From Craterostigma plantagineum (Eukaryota > Streptophyta > Magnoliopsida > Lamiales > Linderniaceae), in contig JAPQWV010001548.1 of NCBI GenBank assembly GCA_027422505.1, forward strand, positions 18,663 to 82,662: DNA of 64,000 nucleotides, given 5' to 3'. Under the pieces are notes generated by a model. It saw nothing but the letters and a program-made list of their open reading frames with translations, was not told the DNA's origin and made no database searches. This document shows, piece by piece, positions 24,459-36,565 of the stretch (its first letter is position 1; the number at the start of each line of letters is the position of its first letter). Both the position numbers and the translations under genes were made by a program.

Positions 24459-24476
24459 TGGTATCAGAGCCATGGT
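24459..24476 (+). other. tRNA-iMet primer binding site, unit E
   Basis: TGGTATCAGAGCCATGGT, only 23 bases downstream of the inverted-coat junction. Confidence 0.9.
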
Positions 24477-24519
24477 GGGGGTATTAAGAAGTTACGGTGT
24501 AGTTTAACGTCATATTCTC

Positions 24520-25326
24520 ATGAATTTGATGCGAAGAAAAGATACTGTTAAAAACAGTATTGAAGAGGAATATGATGTTCCTCAAGATTTAGAAAAATTA
24601 AATCGTTGGACAATTCCTAAGATAGATTATAAAATAATCTATGAATTAGGAACCTTTGAAAAATTAGGTTTAAAACAGGTAGTCAAAACTACCGAAGAAA
24701 CTATCTCTCTCAACAACGAAGAGATGGTTATTAGACTTCTAAGTAATAGAGACTTAGAAAAATATAGATTGAATCATAAGTTTATCCATATTGGATTAGT
24801 TCAGGTAGCTTTTAAGCCTTTAACTTTAGAAGGTTTACCAGAGAGCTTTATAGCAGCTCTTAGAGATGGTAGAAATCTTGACTGGAAACAATCCCTTATG
24901 GGAATTATTCAGTCAAGTCTGGCACATGGTCCAGTTTATTTTAATGTTTATCCAAATCTCCAATTATCTTTGACTGATGTCAATATTTTGGATGCTCTGA
25001 CATTAAATGTCAAAACTCACGGATATAATTACGCTCCGGGTTCGGAAGTAATATGTATCTGTTATAGAATTTATTATAAGCCTTTATATACGCTTAATCC
25101 TCAATGTAAAATTGTTGATAAACCTATCAACGAAACCATTCTAATAGAAACCAACTTTAGTAGATCTAATATTACAACTCGTAGATCTATAAAATGGGAA
25201 GAAATTGTATTTCCAGAAAACTGGATAATTGAAAGAGCCATGCCTCTTCAGCCTAAAATAGTTCATGGAATTTCTAAAAATAAAGACGAGGAAATAACCG
25301 AGTCAGAAATGGAATTTTGTGTTTAA
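24520..25326 (+). CDS. Movement protein with in-frame internal deletion, unit E
   Basis: Only movement-protein copy open from native ATG (MNLMRRKDTVK) to native stop TAA (25324-25326): 268 codons against about 354 expected. The 30K core is complete: GPVYFNVYPNLQ, then LDALTLNVKTHGYNY at about residues 145-180. A deletion of about 258 bases at 25257-25260 joins MPLQPKI to VHGISKN, removing some 86 residues of the Ser/Arg-rich tail without shifting the frame. The break shares ATA on both sides. The stop overlaps the ORF2 start. Whether it is expressed is unknown. Confidence 0.85.
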   Translation: MNLMRRKDTVKNSIEEEYDVPQDLEKLNRWTIPKIDYKIIYELGTFEKLGLKQVVKTTEETISLNNEEMVIRLLSNRDLEKYRLNHKFIHIGLVQVAFKPLTLEGLPESFIAALRDGRNLDWKQSLMGIIQSSLAHGPVYFNVYPNLQLSLTDVNILDALTLNVKTHGYNYAPGSEVICICYRIYYKPLYTLNPQCKIVDKPINETILIETNFSRSNITTRRSIKWEEIVFPENWIIERAMPLQPKIVHGISKNKDEEITESEMEFCV

Positions 25327-28300
25327 TGGATTTAAAACCTAAAATAGATTTTAGTCCGGGTTCTCCGGCAAGAAAAGAAGTTCAAAAAGAATTTAATTTA
25401 CCCAAATGGGAACTTTTTCGAAAATGGTTTTTTGAAAGTTTTAATAACGAAGATAAAATTATTATTCAAAACAAATTTTATAATGATTTGTCAAAAAGAA
25501 ATGAAAAATTACCTTTTATTCCTTGGTTTTTGACAAATTATTTAAAAATATGATTTCAGTTCTTGAAAGAAATTATAAACTTTCATCAGGAAAAATTTAA
25601 ATTCAATTTATCCTCCTCAAACTAGTTTCCAAATGGAAAAGAAAATGAAATTCGCTATTATAATGCTTTTCAAAAATTATTTGAAAACGAAACTCTTACA
25701 GTTACTGTAAATCATATTAATGGTCTTTTAAAACAACAAAATTATACAAATATGTACGTTATTGTTTTAGGAGAACAAATTTCTTTATTAAAGAAAAATA
25801 TAGAAGAAATATCTTTTTCTATTAAAGATATAAAAAATTATCTTTTAATAAATAAAGATAAAAATATAAGTGATATTAAAATAGCTAATATAGCTTCTAC
25901 AAGTATTCAACCTCCCCCTGAGATTGTTGATTTTAAATTAAAGTCGATTACTCAAATTGAAGATTTGATTGAAAATAAGCTTAAAAATCTAAAGCTTAAT
26001 ACTTTAAGTGAAGACTTTGAAAATCAGCTTGAAAATTCTGATAATTTTCATAATACTTTTAATGAAGAAATAAATAAAATAAGAAATTCTTCAAAATTTG
26101 CTAGTAAACCAATTCAAACTAAATATTATTACCCAAGACCAACTCCTCAAGATGTTTAATTGAAGAACATGATCTTACTATTAATAATTCATATAATGGT
26201 CATTGTATTTATGAATGGAATCTAGATGGCTATACGGAAGGACAAACTTTCGGTATGGTTCATAGAATGATGATGTATAGTACAGTCTGTAAAACTCAAG
26301 GTAATACAGACAAAACTATAGCTCAAATGCTTGTCGCTGGCTTTACTGGTCAGTTGAAAGGTTGGTGGGATAATTATTTATCTCAACCAGATCGTGAAAG
26401 TATTTTCCTTACTGTAAAAGAGGAAAATGATGCAGTTATTGAAAATGCTGTTTATACTTTATGTATAAACATCGTTGAACATTTTACAGGCCGATGGTCT
26501 GATAATTCCGAAAATGTTAGAACTCTGCTCCAAAACCTTAGGTGTAAAACTCTCACATCATTTAGATGGTATAAGGATACTTTCCTTAGCAGAGTCATGG
26601 AACTTCCTGAGTCAAATAGCACTCATTGGAAATCCAAATTTATTGATGGTCTTCCTTTCTTATTTGCTGAAAGAGTTAAGAAAACTCTTAGAAATGGAGA
26701 ATCCAGTATAGATTATAATTCATATACTTACGGTAGATTAATAGGAACCTGTATACAGGAAGGTTTAGCTTTATGCAATGAAATAAAGCTAAATAAACAA
26801 CTTAAGAGACATTCTCTTGATGAGAAAAAACAATTAGGAGAATTCTGCAGTCAATTTGGTTTAGAAAATCCTTCTACGAGTAAACCTCGTAAAGAATATA
26901 AACTAAAAAATATTCCCCTAAACAATATGAAAGGAGAAAATATCGAAAATCAAAAAGGAGAGAACAAAATCTCTCAAAAGACAAAAAAGACTATCACTAT
27001 AGAAAAAATTTTCCTCCAATTATCTGCAGAAAATGCGGAAAAATTGGTCATAAAGCAAAAACTTGCTGGACCAAAAGGAAAATTAATAATTTAGAAATTG
27101 ATAACGAATTAAAAGAATCACTATCAAAAATTTTATTAGAATCTGATATATCTGAAAGTGAATCAGATTTTTCAGAAAATGAAAATAATTTCATTAAAGA
27201 AGTTTCTTCAGAAGAATCTGAAGAATGTCAAAACTGTCAAATAGGACAATCTTGTTCTAAAAATATAAAAAATTCAGAATCTGAACCAGAAGATAATTTA
27301 TATCAAATTATATCTCAATTTCAAGAATTAGAATTAAATGTTCTTGATAATAATCTTCTTGAAATGTTAAAAGAAACAGAAGATCCAGATTTAAAAAATC
27401 ATATAATTAAAAGATTAATTCAAAAAGAGGAAGAAACTTCAAAAGAAGTTATTCCTAAATTAACTAAATCTGAACCTTATAGTATGGCCGAAGTAATGAG
27501 ATTACTTCGTAATAAAAATCAATTAAACAAAAATGAATCAAATGTTAATATTAAAGATTTAACAATTGAAATTTCAAATTTAAAAGATGAAATTAAAAAT
27601 TTAAAATTAAGTCATATAGATTTAGAAAGAAGATTTTCTACATTAGAAAAAGGAAAGAAATTGTTAACAAATTCAAAGTTAATGAAAACTTTGCTAGTAC
27701 TTCTGAAAAAATTCAGGAAGATAATTTTCTTTCCACATTAGAAGTTATTACTTCTCAAAAATGGCTTGTAAAAATATCTTTACTTATAGACGGAAATTTC
27801 CAAAAGAATCTGATTGCACTAATTGATAGTGGAGCAGATTTAAATTGTATTCAGGAAGGAATAATTCCTACTCAATATTTTCATAAAACAGCTCATTCTC
27901 TTAGCTCTGCAAGCGGAGAAAAACTTCAAATTAATTACAAAATTCCTAAGGCCTTTATTTGTAAAAATAAGGTCTGCATTCCTACTTCATTCTTACTGGT
28001 CAAGAATATTACAAACCAAGTAATTCTTGGTACTCCGTTCCTTAGAAAAATATTTCCCATCCAAAATATAAATGAACTTGGATTTAAAGGTAACTTCGAA
28101 AATAAAGAAGTTTACTTTGAGTTCATTACTGAACCTTTTACTAGAATTCTTAATGAAATTAAGGATTCTATTCTTATAAAAGCAAAAGAAAACAGGTAAA
28201 TTACCTTAAACAAGAAATTAATATACTTACGATTGAAGATAAACTTCAAAATCCTAAGCTACAAGAAAAATTAAATTATTACATAATGAATTTACATTAC

Positions 28301-29677
28301 AAATATGTAATGATCTTCCTAATGCTTTTTGGAATAGAAAAAAACATATAGTTTCTTTGCCTTATGAAGATGATTTTAGTGAGAAAAATATTCCCACTAA
28401 AGCTCGTCCTTGTCAGATGAATTCTGAATTATTAGAATTATGTAAAAAAGAAATAACTTCTCTTTTACAGAAAGGTTTAATAAAACCTTCCAAATCACCT
28501 TGGTCATGCACAGCCTTTTATGTCAATAATGCGGCAGAAAAGGAAAGGGGAGCACCTAGGTTAGTTATTAATTATAAACCCCTGAATAAAGTTTTAAAAT
28601 GGATTAGGTATCCTATCCCTAATAAAAAGGATCTTTTAGATCGATTATTCGATGCAATAATCTTTTCAAAATTTGATTTAAAATCAGGATTTTGGCAAAT
28701 ACAAGTGGCTGAAAAAGATAGATATAAAACTGCTTTTACAGTCCCAATTGGTCAATTTGAATGGAACGTAATGCCTTTTGGTTTGAAAAACGCTCCTTCT
28801 GAATTTCAAAATATTATGAACGATATTTTTATTCCTTATAGTAATTTTATTATCGTTTATATTGATGATATTTTGATATTTTCAAAAGATATTGAAACAC
28901 ATTTTAAACATCTTGATATATTCAAGAAAATTGTTATTCAAATGGATTAGTTATATCAAGTCCAAAAATGGTTTTATTTCAAACTAAAATTAGATTTTTG
29001 GGTCATAATATTGAAAAAGGAAATATTAATCCAATTAATAGAAGTATTGAGTTTGCATCAAAATTTCCAGATCAAATTTTAGATAAAACTCAGCTTCAAA
29101 GATTTTTAGGAAGCTTAAATTATATTTCTCCTTATTACAAAAATCTTGCTATTGATACATCTATCTTATATGATAGATTAAAAAAGATTCCTTGTCAGTG
29201 GACAGATAGTCACACTGCAGTAATTAGAAAAATTAAAAATAAGGTTACACATTTACCTTGTTTAATGCTTGCTAATTCTAATTGGCAAAAAATGATTGAA
29301 ACTGATGCGTCTGATTTAGGTTTTGGAGGAATCTTAAAACAAATTTCTCCAGAAGATAAGAAAGAATATTTAGTAAGATTCCATTCGGGAAAATGGAATA
29401 CTGCTCAGAAAAATTATGCTTCTATAGCTAGAGAAGTACTTGCTATAGTTAAGTGTGTTCTTAAATTTCAGGATGATTTATATAATCAAAAGTTTTTAAT
29501 AAAAACTGATTGTCAAGCTGCTAAATTCATGTTCCAGAAAGATTTCAAACATGATGTCTCCAAACAAATGTTTGCGAGATGCAGGCTCATTTAGCCCCAT
29601 TTGATTTTGAAATTATTTATAAAAAAGGAAGTGATAATAGTCTTCCTGATTATCTTACTCGTGAATATCTTTCATGA
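25326..29677 (+). pseudogene. ORF2 coat-protease-RT-RNase H polyprotein, unit E
   Basis: About 1,450 codons from ATG 25326 to TGA 29675-29677. Order: coat (N-terminal half coiled-coil-like, core GWWDNYLSQPDR); lysine/arginine-rich patch; CCHC knuckle at 27025-27066; acidic Ser-rich linker; coiled coil; aspartic protease DSGAD at 27825-27839; RT with FDLKSGFWQI and catalytic YIDD at 28858-28869; RNase H with ETDASD, AREVLAIV and TDCQAAKF (the D-E-D set). Frame breaks near 25542, 25595, 26157, 26905, 27652, 28190, 28942 and 29580 are one-base losses, often in homopolymers. No integrase follows, as expected for a pararetrovirus. Confidence 0.88.
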
Positions 29678-30678
29678 ATTTTGCAGATATGTCCCAATAT
29701 GGGAGAAATTTCCCCTCTAATAGAGGTGGAAGAGGTGGTAAAAATGTTATTGCTCAAATGGGCAATAAAAAGCTGGTAAAAGAAAATTTATCAGCATCTT
29801 CAAGTAATACCTTGAGCAGTGACGAATTCAGAGAATTTCTTGAATATAAGAAGCAGAAAGCAAAAACTGCTGAAGGAACATCTTACGCAAAATAATTGCG
29901 GAAGAAGAAGATGAAGTTGATTATGAGAAAATTTCTCATACCGAGGTAATTATATTACTCGAATTTAAAGATTTAAAATGGTCTGATGAACCTTGGACTT
30001 TAATGTCAAGGTATTTAGACAGAGCATCATATGCTGCTACTTTTTATAAAAACCGTGATACTTATGAAAATATTCTTAAGTCTACGGGAACATGTGACAT
30101 TGAACATTTCAATGCGGGAAATTCCCCAATTGCTTTGAAAAAAGGTTATACCTTTAGTAAAATTATTTTTAAGCAAATTATTTCACCCGAAAAATGGGCT
30201 ATTCACCCATTAAAGGATAGAGAATATTTCCATCCTGAGTTAAAAACTCTTATTAAATTTAATTATTACGATTATATCGATGCTTTTTATAAAGTACTTT
30301 TATACCAGAATGAAAGCAAAAAACATTCTTGGTGGATAAAAATTTGTGCGGATGTATATAAGTCCGATATACCAAATTGGTTTTATCAATGGTGGCTTTC
30401 TTATGGAGCTACAATTGAAATTTTAAAAGAACCCTTTTTTGGATTATATCAAGAATGGGTTAAAGTTTCTCCAATTCTTATAGAAACGGAACATAAAAAA
30501 GAATGTATTGAAGGAATGGCTTCTTTACATTTTTATATCGAATTTAGTATTCCATGGATTTGGAGATGGACTCCAGAAGTGGGTTATACCCAACAAAAAA
30601 TTCCATGTTTAAAAAGAAACTTTTATATAAAGTTTTGGAAAAAAATGATAAGAAAAACAGCCACTGGTGAATATGAAA
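29674..30678 (+). pseudogene. ORF3, 5' part, interrupted by the chromovirus, unit E
   Basis: N-terminal two thirds of the unknown ORF3 protein. One base lost near 29890 breaks the frame; 30003-30678 then reads through the Trp-rich domain (FNYYDYIDAFYKVL, WFYQWW, SIPWIWRWTPEVGYTQQK) to ATGEYE, where the retrotransposon begins. The rest of the gene is at 40580-41048. Confidence 0.8.
30674..30678. repeat. Left target-site duplication of the chromovirus
   Basis: TGAAA, repeated at 40580-40584. Other ORF3 copies have a single TGAAA in GAATATGAAAGCCAG, so the empty site is visible within the window. Confidence 0.93.
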
Positions 30679-33287
30679 TGTGGCGACCCTACTTCCTAAT
30701 TAAATTAGTTGGCGGATTTCCGCAACAGAAGTCGCGGAGGACCCGATTTATTAAAAACTTTTAATAAAATAATTTACATTTCATATCAAAGGTCGGGTTT
30801 TACAAAAAGCGTCATAACTACACAACGGGTCGAAGCCCCAAAATCTAACCCGACTAAACTAAACTACGCCTCTCCACAGGTCGCGTCCCATGTACCGCTC
30901 CGCCCTCAAAAGCCCGTGGAGTCACCGCCGACAGCCCGCCTACAGCTATCCCTGACACTCATCGGTGTCGGGCGCAGTCTCACCTATAAAATAAAACCCT
31001 GAGCAAAAACGCCCAGTAGGTGGCAGTAAAAACATGCAATGCATATGCGTGCGTGCACTCAACCCAATCCCATGTCCTCACACATGAAATATGCACGCTC
31101 GACCTATCTCACGTCTCATCACATATACGGGCCCTAGGCTAGACTCGGCACCCACGCGCGCATGGCAAGGTACGCCATAATCATGCGGTAGCCCACGCCG
31201 GCCTCGCCGGGTCGCTCCCTCCGCACACAATCTCAACCCGACGGTGTTACACCGTAGTATAACTCCCCGAGTAGTCTACCACTACCCGGGTAGACAGGAA
31301 TCTCTCATCTGTCTGCCGTCCCTGAGCCAATAAAATATCGGTGGTGTACACCTCGGGTGGCTCAATCCCGAGTAGATGGGTGTCGCAAACCCCCTCTCCC
31401 ACCAGGTGCCCTATCGAGTCTAGACCTGACTACCAACATCGGTAACTCTACCCCACTCATCCGACACCGTGAGGCGTCACCGTACAAATACGGTACAACA
31501 ACCTCTCACACGTGTATGTTGTGATATGCACATACAAAACAATCACATGAACACATCACACGTTTCATAAACTCGTAAATAGTATAACTCGTAAAATATT
31601 ATACTTTATTAAAAATCTAATACTAGGCCGAATATTTTAAAACCCCAAAATATTATTTATAATTTAAAATATGGGTTGACCCGAAAATATAGGTTATAGT
31701 ACGAAAATATTTTATTTAAAACTGATTTGAGCTTAATACCATTTATTTAAAATATTTGGATATTGTTTTAGGGTTTTCGGTAAAAGTCGGGCGATTTAAG
31801 TTGTGCAGTAGAAAAATGATTTCGATATTACAAGATGTCGAGAGGTGTATTTAAGGAAAATGTCGACATAGAATTCGGTATTAGAAAGATCTCGGTATGT
31901 TATATTATGTGCCGACATTATATAAGGATTTCGACATATATGTTTCGACATTTAATAAGCATGGTCTCGACATTTTGTTAAGATCTCGACATTTCAAACA
32001 GATCCCGACATTTTTGGAACAGTTCTCGACATTTACATTTATTTAGAATGTCTCGACATTTGTTGTATAAAAGAACTCGACATTTATGACGCTTCGACAT
32101 CTTTTACAGCTTTCGACATTTTTCAAAAATCGTCTCGACATTTATATTATTTCGACATTTTATAACAGTTTCGACATTTTTGTATATGATATCGACATTT
32201 TGGGTTAATATGTCTCGACATTTATATTCTCTCGACATTCTATAACAGCTCGACATTTTTTGTGTATAAGATATCGACAGTTTTGATATATCTCGACATT
32301 TCTATTATATCGACATTTTACACTGAACTCGACATTTGTTAAGTGATTTCGACATCTTAAAATGAACTCGACATTTTTCAGAACCCATGGTCTCGACATT
32401 TTCCAGAAATTTAACAAGTTCATCATCGCATAACACATAATTCAAATCATCAACCAAGAACTCATATTTTGAGTTCGAAATCACGTCAAAACACATTCAT
32501 AGCATACCACGAAAATTATCAAAGATTGTAAAGCTTAAAAACATAAAATTCGATTGGCCTTCCAAATCGAATTCTAATAATTTCGGAATTTAATCTACTT
32601 TAAAAAGGGTTTGTAGGGGTATAAACCACCTACCTATCCTCCAAGCTTAATTTGGATTAATTTCTTGAATTGAGGATCGACTTGAGCTCACCACAACTCG
32701 GCTCCACTTGTTTCGGCCGAAACCTATTTTGCTCTAACCTCAATTAATCCTTTAACCCATGTGAAATAATAAGTTCATTAGCTTAGGGAGGGGATTCTTA
32801 CCACCTTAAGCTCGTTGGAATACTTCCTAGGTTGAAAGTCGACTTGAGCTTGCAAAGAGAATTCCTATTTTCTTCTTTCTTCCTCACGTGGTTTGAAGGT
32901 ATGGAAATGAGGTTTTTTATTTCCTTTTGCCTCTATCTCACGATTTTTCTATTGACCATAATGATTATTTTAAGCTAAATATCTACTTGTGGTATGGCTC
33001 CCATCGTTGCTTTCCCATAAATCAAGGAGCTTTGTTCTTATCTCATATTTTAATTCATTTGGGCCAAGCTTAACACTTACTTGGGCTTTTATTTAATTTC
33101 ATTTAGGCTCTACTATTATTTGGCCTATTTCATCTCTTGGGCTTCCTAGCCTTCTCGGCTCATTTAATTCCCTCGGCCCAAATTAATATTTTCGGTTCGC
33201 TCCCGAAAATTCGGTTTCGTTCGAAAATAACCTTTATTAATTTCGAATGTTACAAAGTAATCCCGTATTAATTTTACGGGTGTTACA
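30679..33287 (-). repeat. 3' LTR of the chromovirus
   Basis: 2,609 bp, TG...CA ends, paired with 37971-40579. Gene-free apart from short antisense frames without family support. It contains a GC-richer U5-side part (30679-31560) and an AT-rich part with a dense TCGACATT motif array (31860-32400). Confidence 0.93.
31860..32400. repeat. Dispersed TCGACATT motif array inside the 3' LTR
   Basis: Roughly 25-30 copies of TCGACATT (often CTCGACATTT; coding strand AAATGTCGAG), spaced irregularly at about 12-30 bases with AT-rich spacers. Spacing and spacers vary, so it is not a simple tandem satellite. Confidence 0.85.
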
Positions 33288-33300
33288 TCCTCCCCCCCTT
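33288..33300 (-). other. Polypurine tract of the chromovirus
   Basis: Coding-strand AAGGGGGGGAGGA directly abuts the 3' LTR start TGTAAC, the primer for plus-strand synthesis. Confidence 0.9.
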
Positions 33301-33322
33301 ACAGAAATTTCGTCCCCGAAAT

Positions 33323-34705
33323 TTAAGTCGTCGTAAACAACTCGGGGTACTTTTTTCTCATCTCATCTTCTCGCTCCCAAGTGGCTTCCTCCATTGTTTG
33401 GTTCCGCCACAAGACCTTCACTAGGGGGATATTCTTGTTTCGTAGTCGCTTCACCTCGTGCATTAAAATCTCTACCGGTTTTTCTTCATAGCTTAGGTCC
33501 GGTCTCAATTGTTGATGAAGCGTCTCACTTCGCAGCACATGGCTCGGATCTGGAACGTACTTCCGTAACGTAGATACGTGGAAGACGTCATGGACTTGTG
33601 CTAGTGAAGTAGGCAGTTCTAGCTGGTATGCTACTTCACCGACCCTTTTCAAAATATGGAAGGGGCCTATGTATCTCGGACTCAACTTTCCTTTTCGTCC
33701 GAATCTCTTAACTCCTTTCATCGGTGATATTTTCAAGAAGACTTGATCGCCTTCTTCAAATTCCAACGGCCTTCGTCTTTTATCCGCGTAATTCTTCTGA
33801 CGACTTTGGGCCGTTTGCATCCTCTCCCGAATCTTACTAACAGCTTCGGTCATCTCACGAATCATTTCGGGACCTAATAACGCCTTCTCACCGATTTCAT
33901 CCCAATGTACTGGGGATCGGCATTTACGCCCATACAAGGCTTCGTAAGGTGCCATTCCGATCGTCGCTTGAAAGCTGTTGTTATACGAAAATTCGATCAA
34001 CGGGATGTATTTACTCCAGCTTCCTCGGAAATCCAGAACACACGCCCTTAACATATCTTCGAGCGTTTGGATCGTTCTCTCCGATTGCCCGTCCGTCTGG
34101 GGATGATAGGCTGAACTAAACGACAGTTTGGTCCCTAAAGCCTTCTGCAAGCTCCCCCAGAATTGAGATAGAAATCTTGAATCGCGATCGGAAACGATCG
34201 ACATCGGAATCCCATGTAGTCTCACTATTTCTTGAATGTATATCTCTGCGAACTTCTCCATGGGATAAGTCTGGTTGATCGGTAGAAAGTGGGCAGATTT
34301 CGTTAATCTATCAACGATTACCCAGATTGCATCATATCCTTTCACCGTTTTGGGTAACCCGACGACGAAGTCCATTGTTATGTGGTCCCACTTCCATTCA
34401 GGAATCGTCAACGGTTGTAACATTCCTGCCGGCCTTTGATGTTCTGCCTTGATCTGTTGACAAGTCAGACATCGACTTACGAATGTAGCAACATCTCTTT
34501 TCATGCCAGGCCACCAGTAATTCATTCGTAAATCCCGATACATCTTCGTGGCACCAGGATGTACTGAGTAGGTCGTAGTGTGTGCCTCATTCATTAAAGT
34601 TCGACGGATTTCTTCATCCTTAGGCACGTACAACCGACTTCTGAATCGTAAGCTCTCGTCTTCTCGGAATTCGAATTCCCGACGGAACATCTTCATCTTG
34701 TTCAC
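33323..34705 (-). CDS. Chromovirus integrase with C-terminal chromodomain (pol, 3' part)
   Basis: 460 codons. HHCC zinc domain near residues 40-90 ([19 protein letters not shown]), then the DDE core: Asp in MDFVVGLP, Asp in VSDRDSRF, Glu in [14 protein letters not shown]-like module ([20 protein letters not shown]) and [14 protein letters not shown] follow. The C-terminus ([19 protein letters not shown], then [14 protein letters not shown]) is the chromodomain-type tail that is thought to direct chromoviruses to particular chromatin. The natural N-terminus lies in the preceding pol frame: a frame change near 34690 splits pol between RNase H and integrase. Confidence 0.9.
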   Translation of the reverse strand: MNKMKMFRREFEFREDESLRFRSRLYVPKDEEIRRTLMNEAHTTTYSVHPGATKMYRDLRMNYWWPGMKRDVATFVSRCLTCQQIKAEHQRPAGMLQPLTIPEWKWDHITMDFVVGLPKTVKGYDAIWVIVDRLTKSAHFLPINQTYPMEKFAEIYIQEIVRLHGIPMSIVSDRDSRFLSQFWGSLQKALGTKLSFSSAYHPQTDGQSERTIQTLEDMLRACVLDFRGSWSKYIPLIEFSYNNSFQATIGMAPYEALYGRKCRSPVHWDEIGEKALLGPEMIREMTEAVSKIRERMQTAQSRQKNYADKRRRPLEFEEGDQVFLKISPMKGVKRFGRKGKLSPRYIGPFHILKRVGEVAYQLELPTSLAQVHDVFHVSTLRKYVPDPSHVLRSETLHQQLRPDLSYEEKPVEILMHEVKRLRNKNIPLVKVLWRNQTMEEATWEREDEMRKKYPELFTTT

Positions 34706-36260
34706 CCCGAATCTTCAGGTATAAATCATCTTTCCTTTGTGCGCCGATGATTCGATCTAACAGCGTCGGTTTGAGAGTCAACGCTGCCAATCTCGTCTCA
34801 ATCTCCCCGAAGTGAATTACTTCAACTCCGAGTTGACACAATTCGGTATTCACAGCTTTCCGGCTCAACGCGTCTGCGACCACGTTAGCTTTTCCTGGGT
34901 GATAGTTAATCACACAGTCGTAATCCTTCACCAGTTCGAGCCATCGTCGTTGCCTCATATTTAACTCCTTTTGTGTGAAGAAGTACTTCAGGCTCTTGTG
35001 ATCTGTAAAGATTTCGCACCTTTCTCCGTACAGATAGTGTCGCCAGATTTTAAGAGCAAACACTACCGCGGCGAGTTCAAGATCATGGGTGGGGTAGTTC
35101 TTCTCATACGACTTCAACTGTCGGGAGGCATAAGCAATCACCTTCCCATTTTGCATTAACACGCACCCCAAGCCATTCTTCGAGGCGTCGCTATATACCG
35201 AAAATCCTTCAGTACCCGAAGGTATTGCTAGGACTGGGGCGGTCGTCAGTCTTTTCTTCAACTCCTGGAAACTTTGCTCACATTCTCCAGTCCACTTGTA
35301 CGGAACATTCTTCTTTGTCAGGTTTGTGAGCGTCGAGGCTATACTGGAAAAATCCTTGATGAACTTTCGATAATATCCAGCAAGCCCGAGAAAACTTCTA
35401 ACCTCCGTGGGAGTGGTCGGTCGTGGCCAATTTTCTATCGCCTCAATCTTGCTGGGGTCCACCGCAATTCCGCTCCCCGAAATGATGTGCCCCAGAAATG
35501 CTACTTGTTCCAACCAGAATTCACATTTCTTAAATTTAGCGAACAACTGTTTCTCCCGAAGGATTCCAAGGACCGTCCTCAGATGTTCCTCGTGTTCCTC
35601 CTTCGTCTTCGAGTATACGAGGATATCGTCGATAAATACGATAACGAAATGGTCTAGGAACTCCTTAAATACTCGGTTCATTAGATCCATGAAAGCGGCA
35701 GGAGCATTCGTTAGCCCGAAAGGCATGACCAAGAATTCGTAGTGGCCGTACCTCGTGCTAAACGCAGTTTTCGGAACATCCTTCTCACGGATCTTCAACT
35801 GATGGTAACCGGAACGCAGGTCGATCTTTGAGAACACCGTTGCCCCTTGTAATTGATCGAATAAATCATCTATCCTCGGCAACGGGTATTTGTTCTTTAT
35901 CGTGATCTTATTAAGTTCACGATAGTCTATACATAATCTCATTGACCCGTCTTTCTTCTTTACGAAAAGTACCGGGGCTCCCCAGGGCGAGAAACTGGGT
36001 TGAATGAAACCCTTCTGCAATAATTCCTCCAGTTGCTCTTTCAGCTCCCGCAGTTCATTCGGTGCTAGCCGATACGGGGCTTTAGAAATAGGGGCAGCTC
36101 CAGGCACAAGATCGATTACAAATTCTATTTCCCGATTCGGCGGTAATCCCGGGAGATCCTCGGGAAACACATCGGGATACTCCTTTATTATAGGAACTTC
36201 CTCTAGTTTGGCTGAGGAGATTCTTCGGCTTTTACCGCAAAGACCAGAAATGCTTCGCAA
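34620..36260 (-). CDS. Chromovirus reverse transcriptase-RNase H (pol, central part)
   Basis: 546 codons. [16 protein letters not shown] lead-in, [20 protein letters not shown], motif [32 protein letters not shown], catalytic [10 protein letters not shown] (coded near 35611-35640). RNase [17 protein letters not shown], the Glu in [24 protein letters not shown] and ADALSRK. Length and order match a Ty3/gypsy chromovirus. It is in a different frame from both the protease region upstream and the integrase downstream. Confidence 0.92.
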   Translation of the reverse strand: MRSISGLCGKSRRISSAKLEEVPIIKEYPDVFPEDLPGLPPNREIEFVIDLVPGAAPISKAPYRLAPNELRELKEQLEELLQKGFIQPSFSPWGAPVLFVKKKDGSMRLCIDYRELNKITIKNKYPLPRIDDLFDQLQGATVFSKIDLRSGYHQLKIREKDVPKTAFSTRYGHYEFLVMPFGLTNAPAAFMDLMNRVFKEFLDHFVIVFIDDILVYSKTKEEHEEHLRTVLGILREKQLFAKFKKCEFWLEQVAFLGHIISGSGIAVDPSKIEAIENWPRPTTPTEVRSFLGLAGYYRKFIKDFSSIASTLTNLTKKNVPYKWTGECEQSFQELKKRLTTAPVLAIPSGTEGFSVYSDASKNGLGCVLMQNGKVIAYASRQLKSYEKNYPTHDLELAAVVFALKIWRHYLYGERCEIFTDHKSLKYFFTQKELNMRQRRWLELVKDYDCVINYHPGKANVVADALSRKAVNTELCQLGVEVIHFGEIETRLAALTLKPTLLDRIIGAQRKDDLYLKIRGEQDEDVPSGIRIPRRRELTIQKSVVRA

Positions 36261-36565
36261 CCCGTGTTCACGAGTCGCTGTGCTTTCAAGGCAGAAATTC
36301 TAGGGATTGATTTATTGTTCGTCTTTCCCGAAAATTCAAACTCGTCTCCCTCGGTCGATTCAAACCTAACTACTTTCTTCGCACAGTCTATGATTGCTCC
36401 GTACTTCGAGAGCCAATCCATCCCGAATATGATGTCGTAATCATTCATCGGGATCACTATCAAATCTACATTCAATTCCCGACCCTCAATTCTCACGGGG
36501 CAGTTTTCTACTACTAAGTTCGTCCTAGTTGGATCTCCGTGGGTAGGGAAACTATGTAGTTGCAC
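36203..36565 (-). pseudogene. Chromovirus protease C-terminal half and linker to RT
   Basis: 120-codon piece holding IEGRELNVDLIVIPMNDYDI and IFGMDWLSKYGAIIDC, the conserved second half of gypsy-type aspartic protease domains. The catalytic half (DSGATHSF) is in the gag frame. Frame changes near 36540 and 36240 isolate this piece. Confidence 0.85.

Noticed and set aside
25326..29677. ORF2 as a Ty3/gypsy retrotransposon polyprotein
   Set aside because: No integrase and no LTRs; an adjacent 30K movement protein and a promoter/leader/PBS order that closes into a circle fit a pararetrovirus.
30709..31002. 97-codon plus-strand ORF inside the chromovirus LTR, repeated at 38001-38294
   Set aside because: Antisense to the element, present only because LTRs are duplicated, and no recognised domain.
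31860..32400. CRISPR-like or centromeric satellite reading of the TCGACATT array
   Set aside because: Spacing is irregular, the motif is only about eight bases, and it lies inside both LTRs of a plant retrotransposon.
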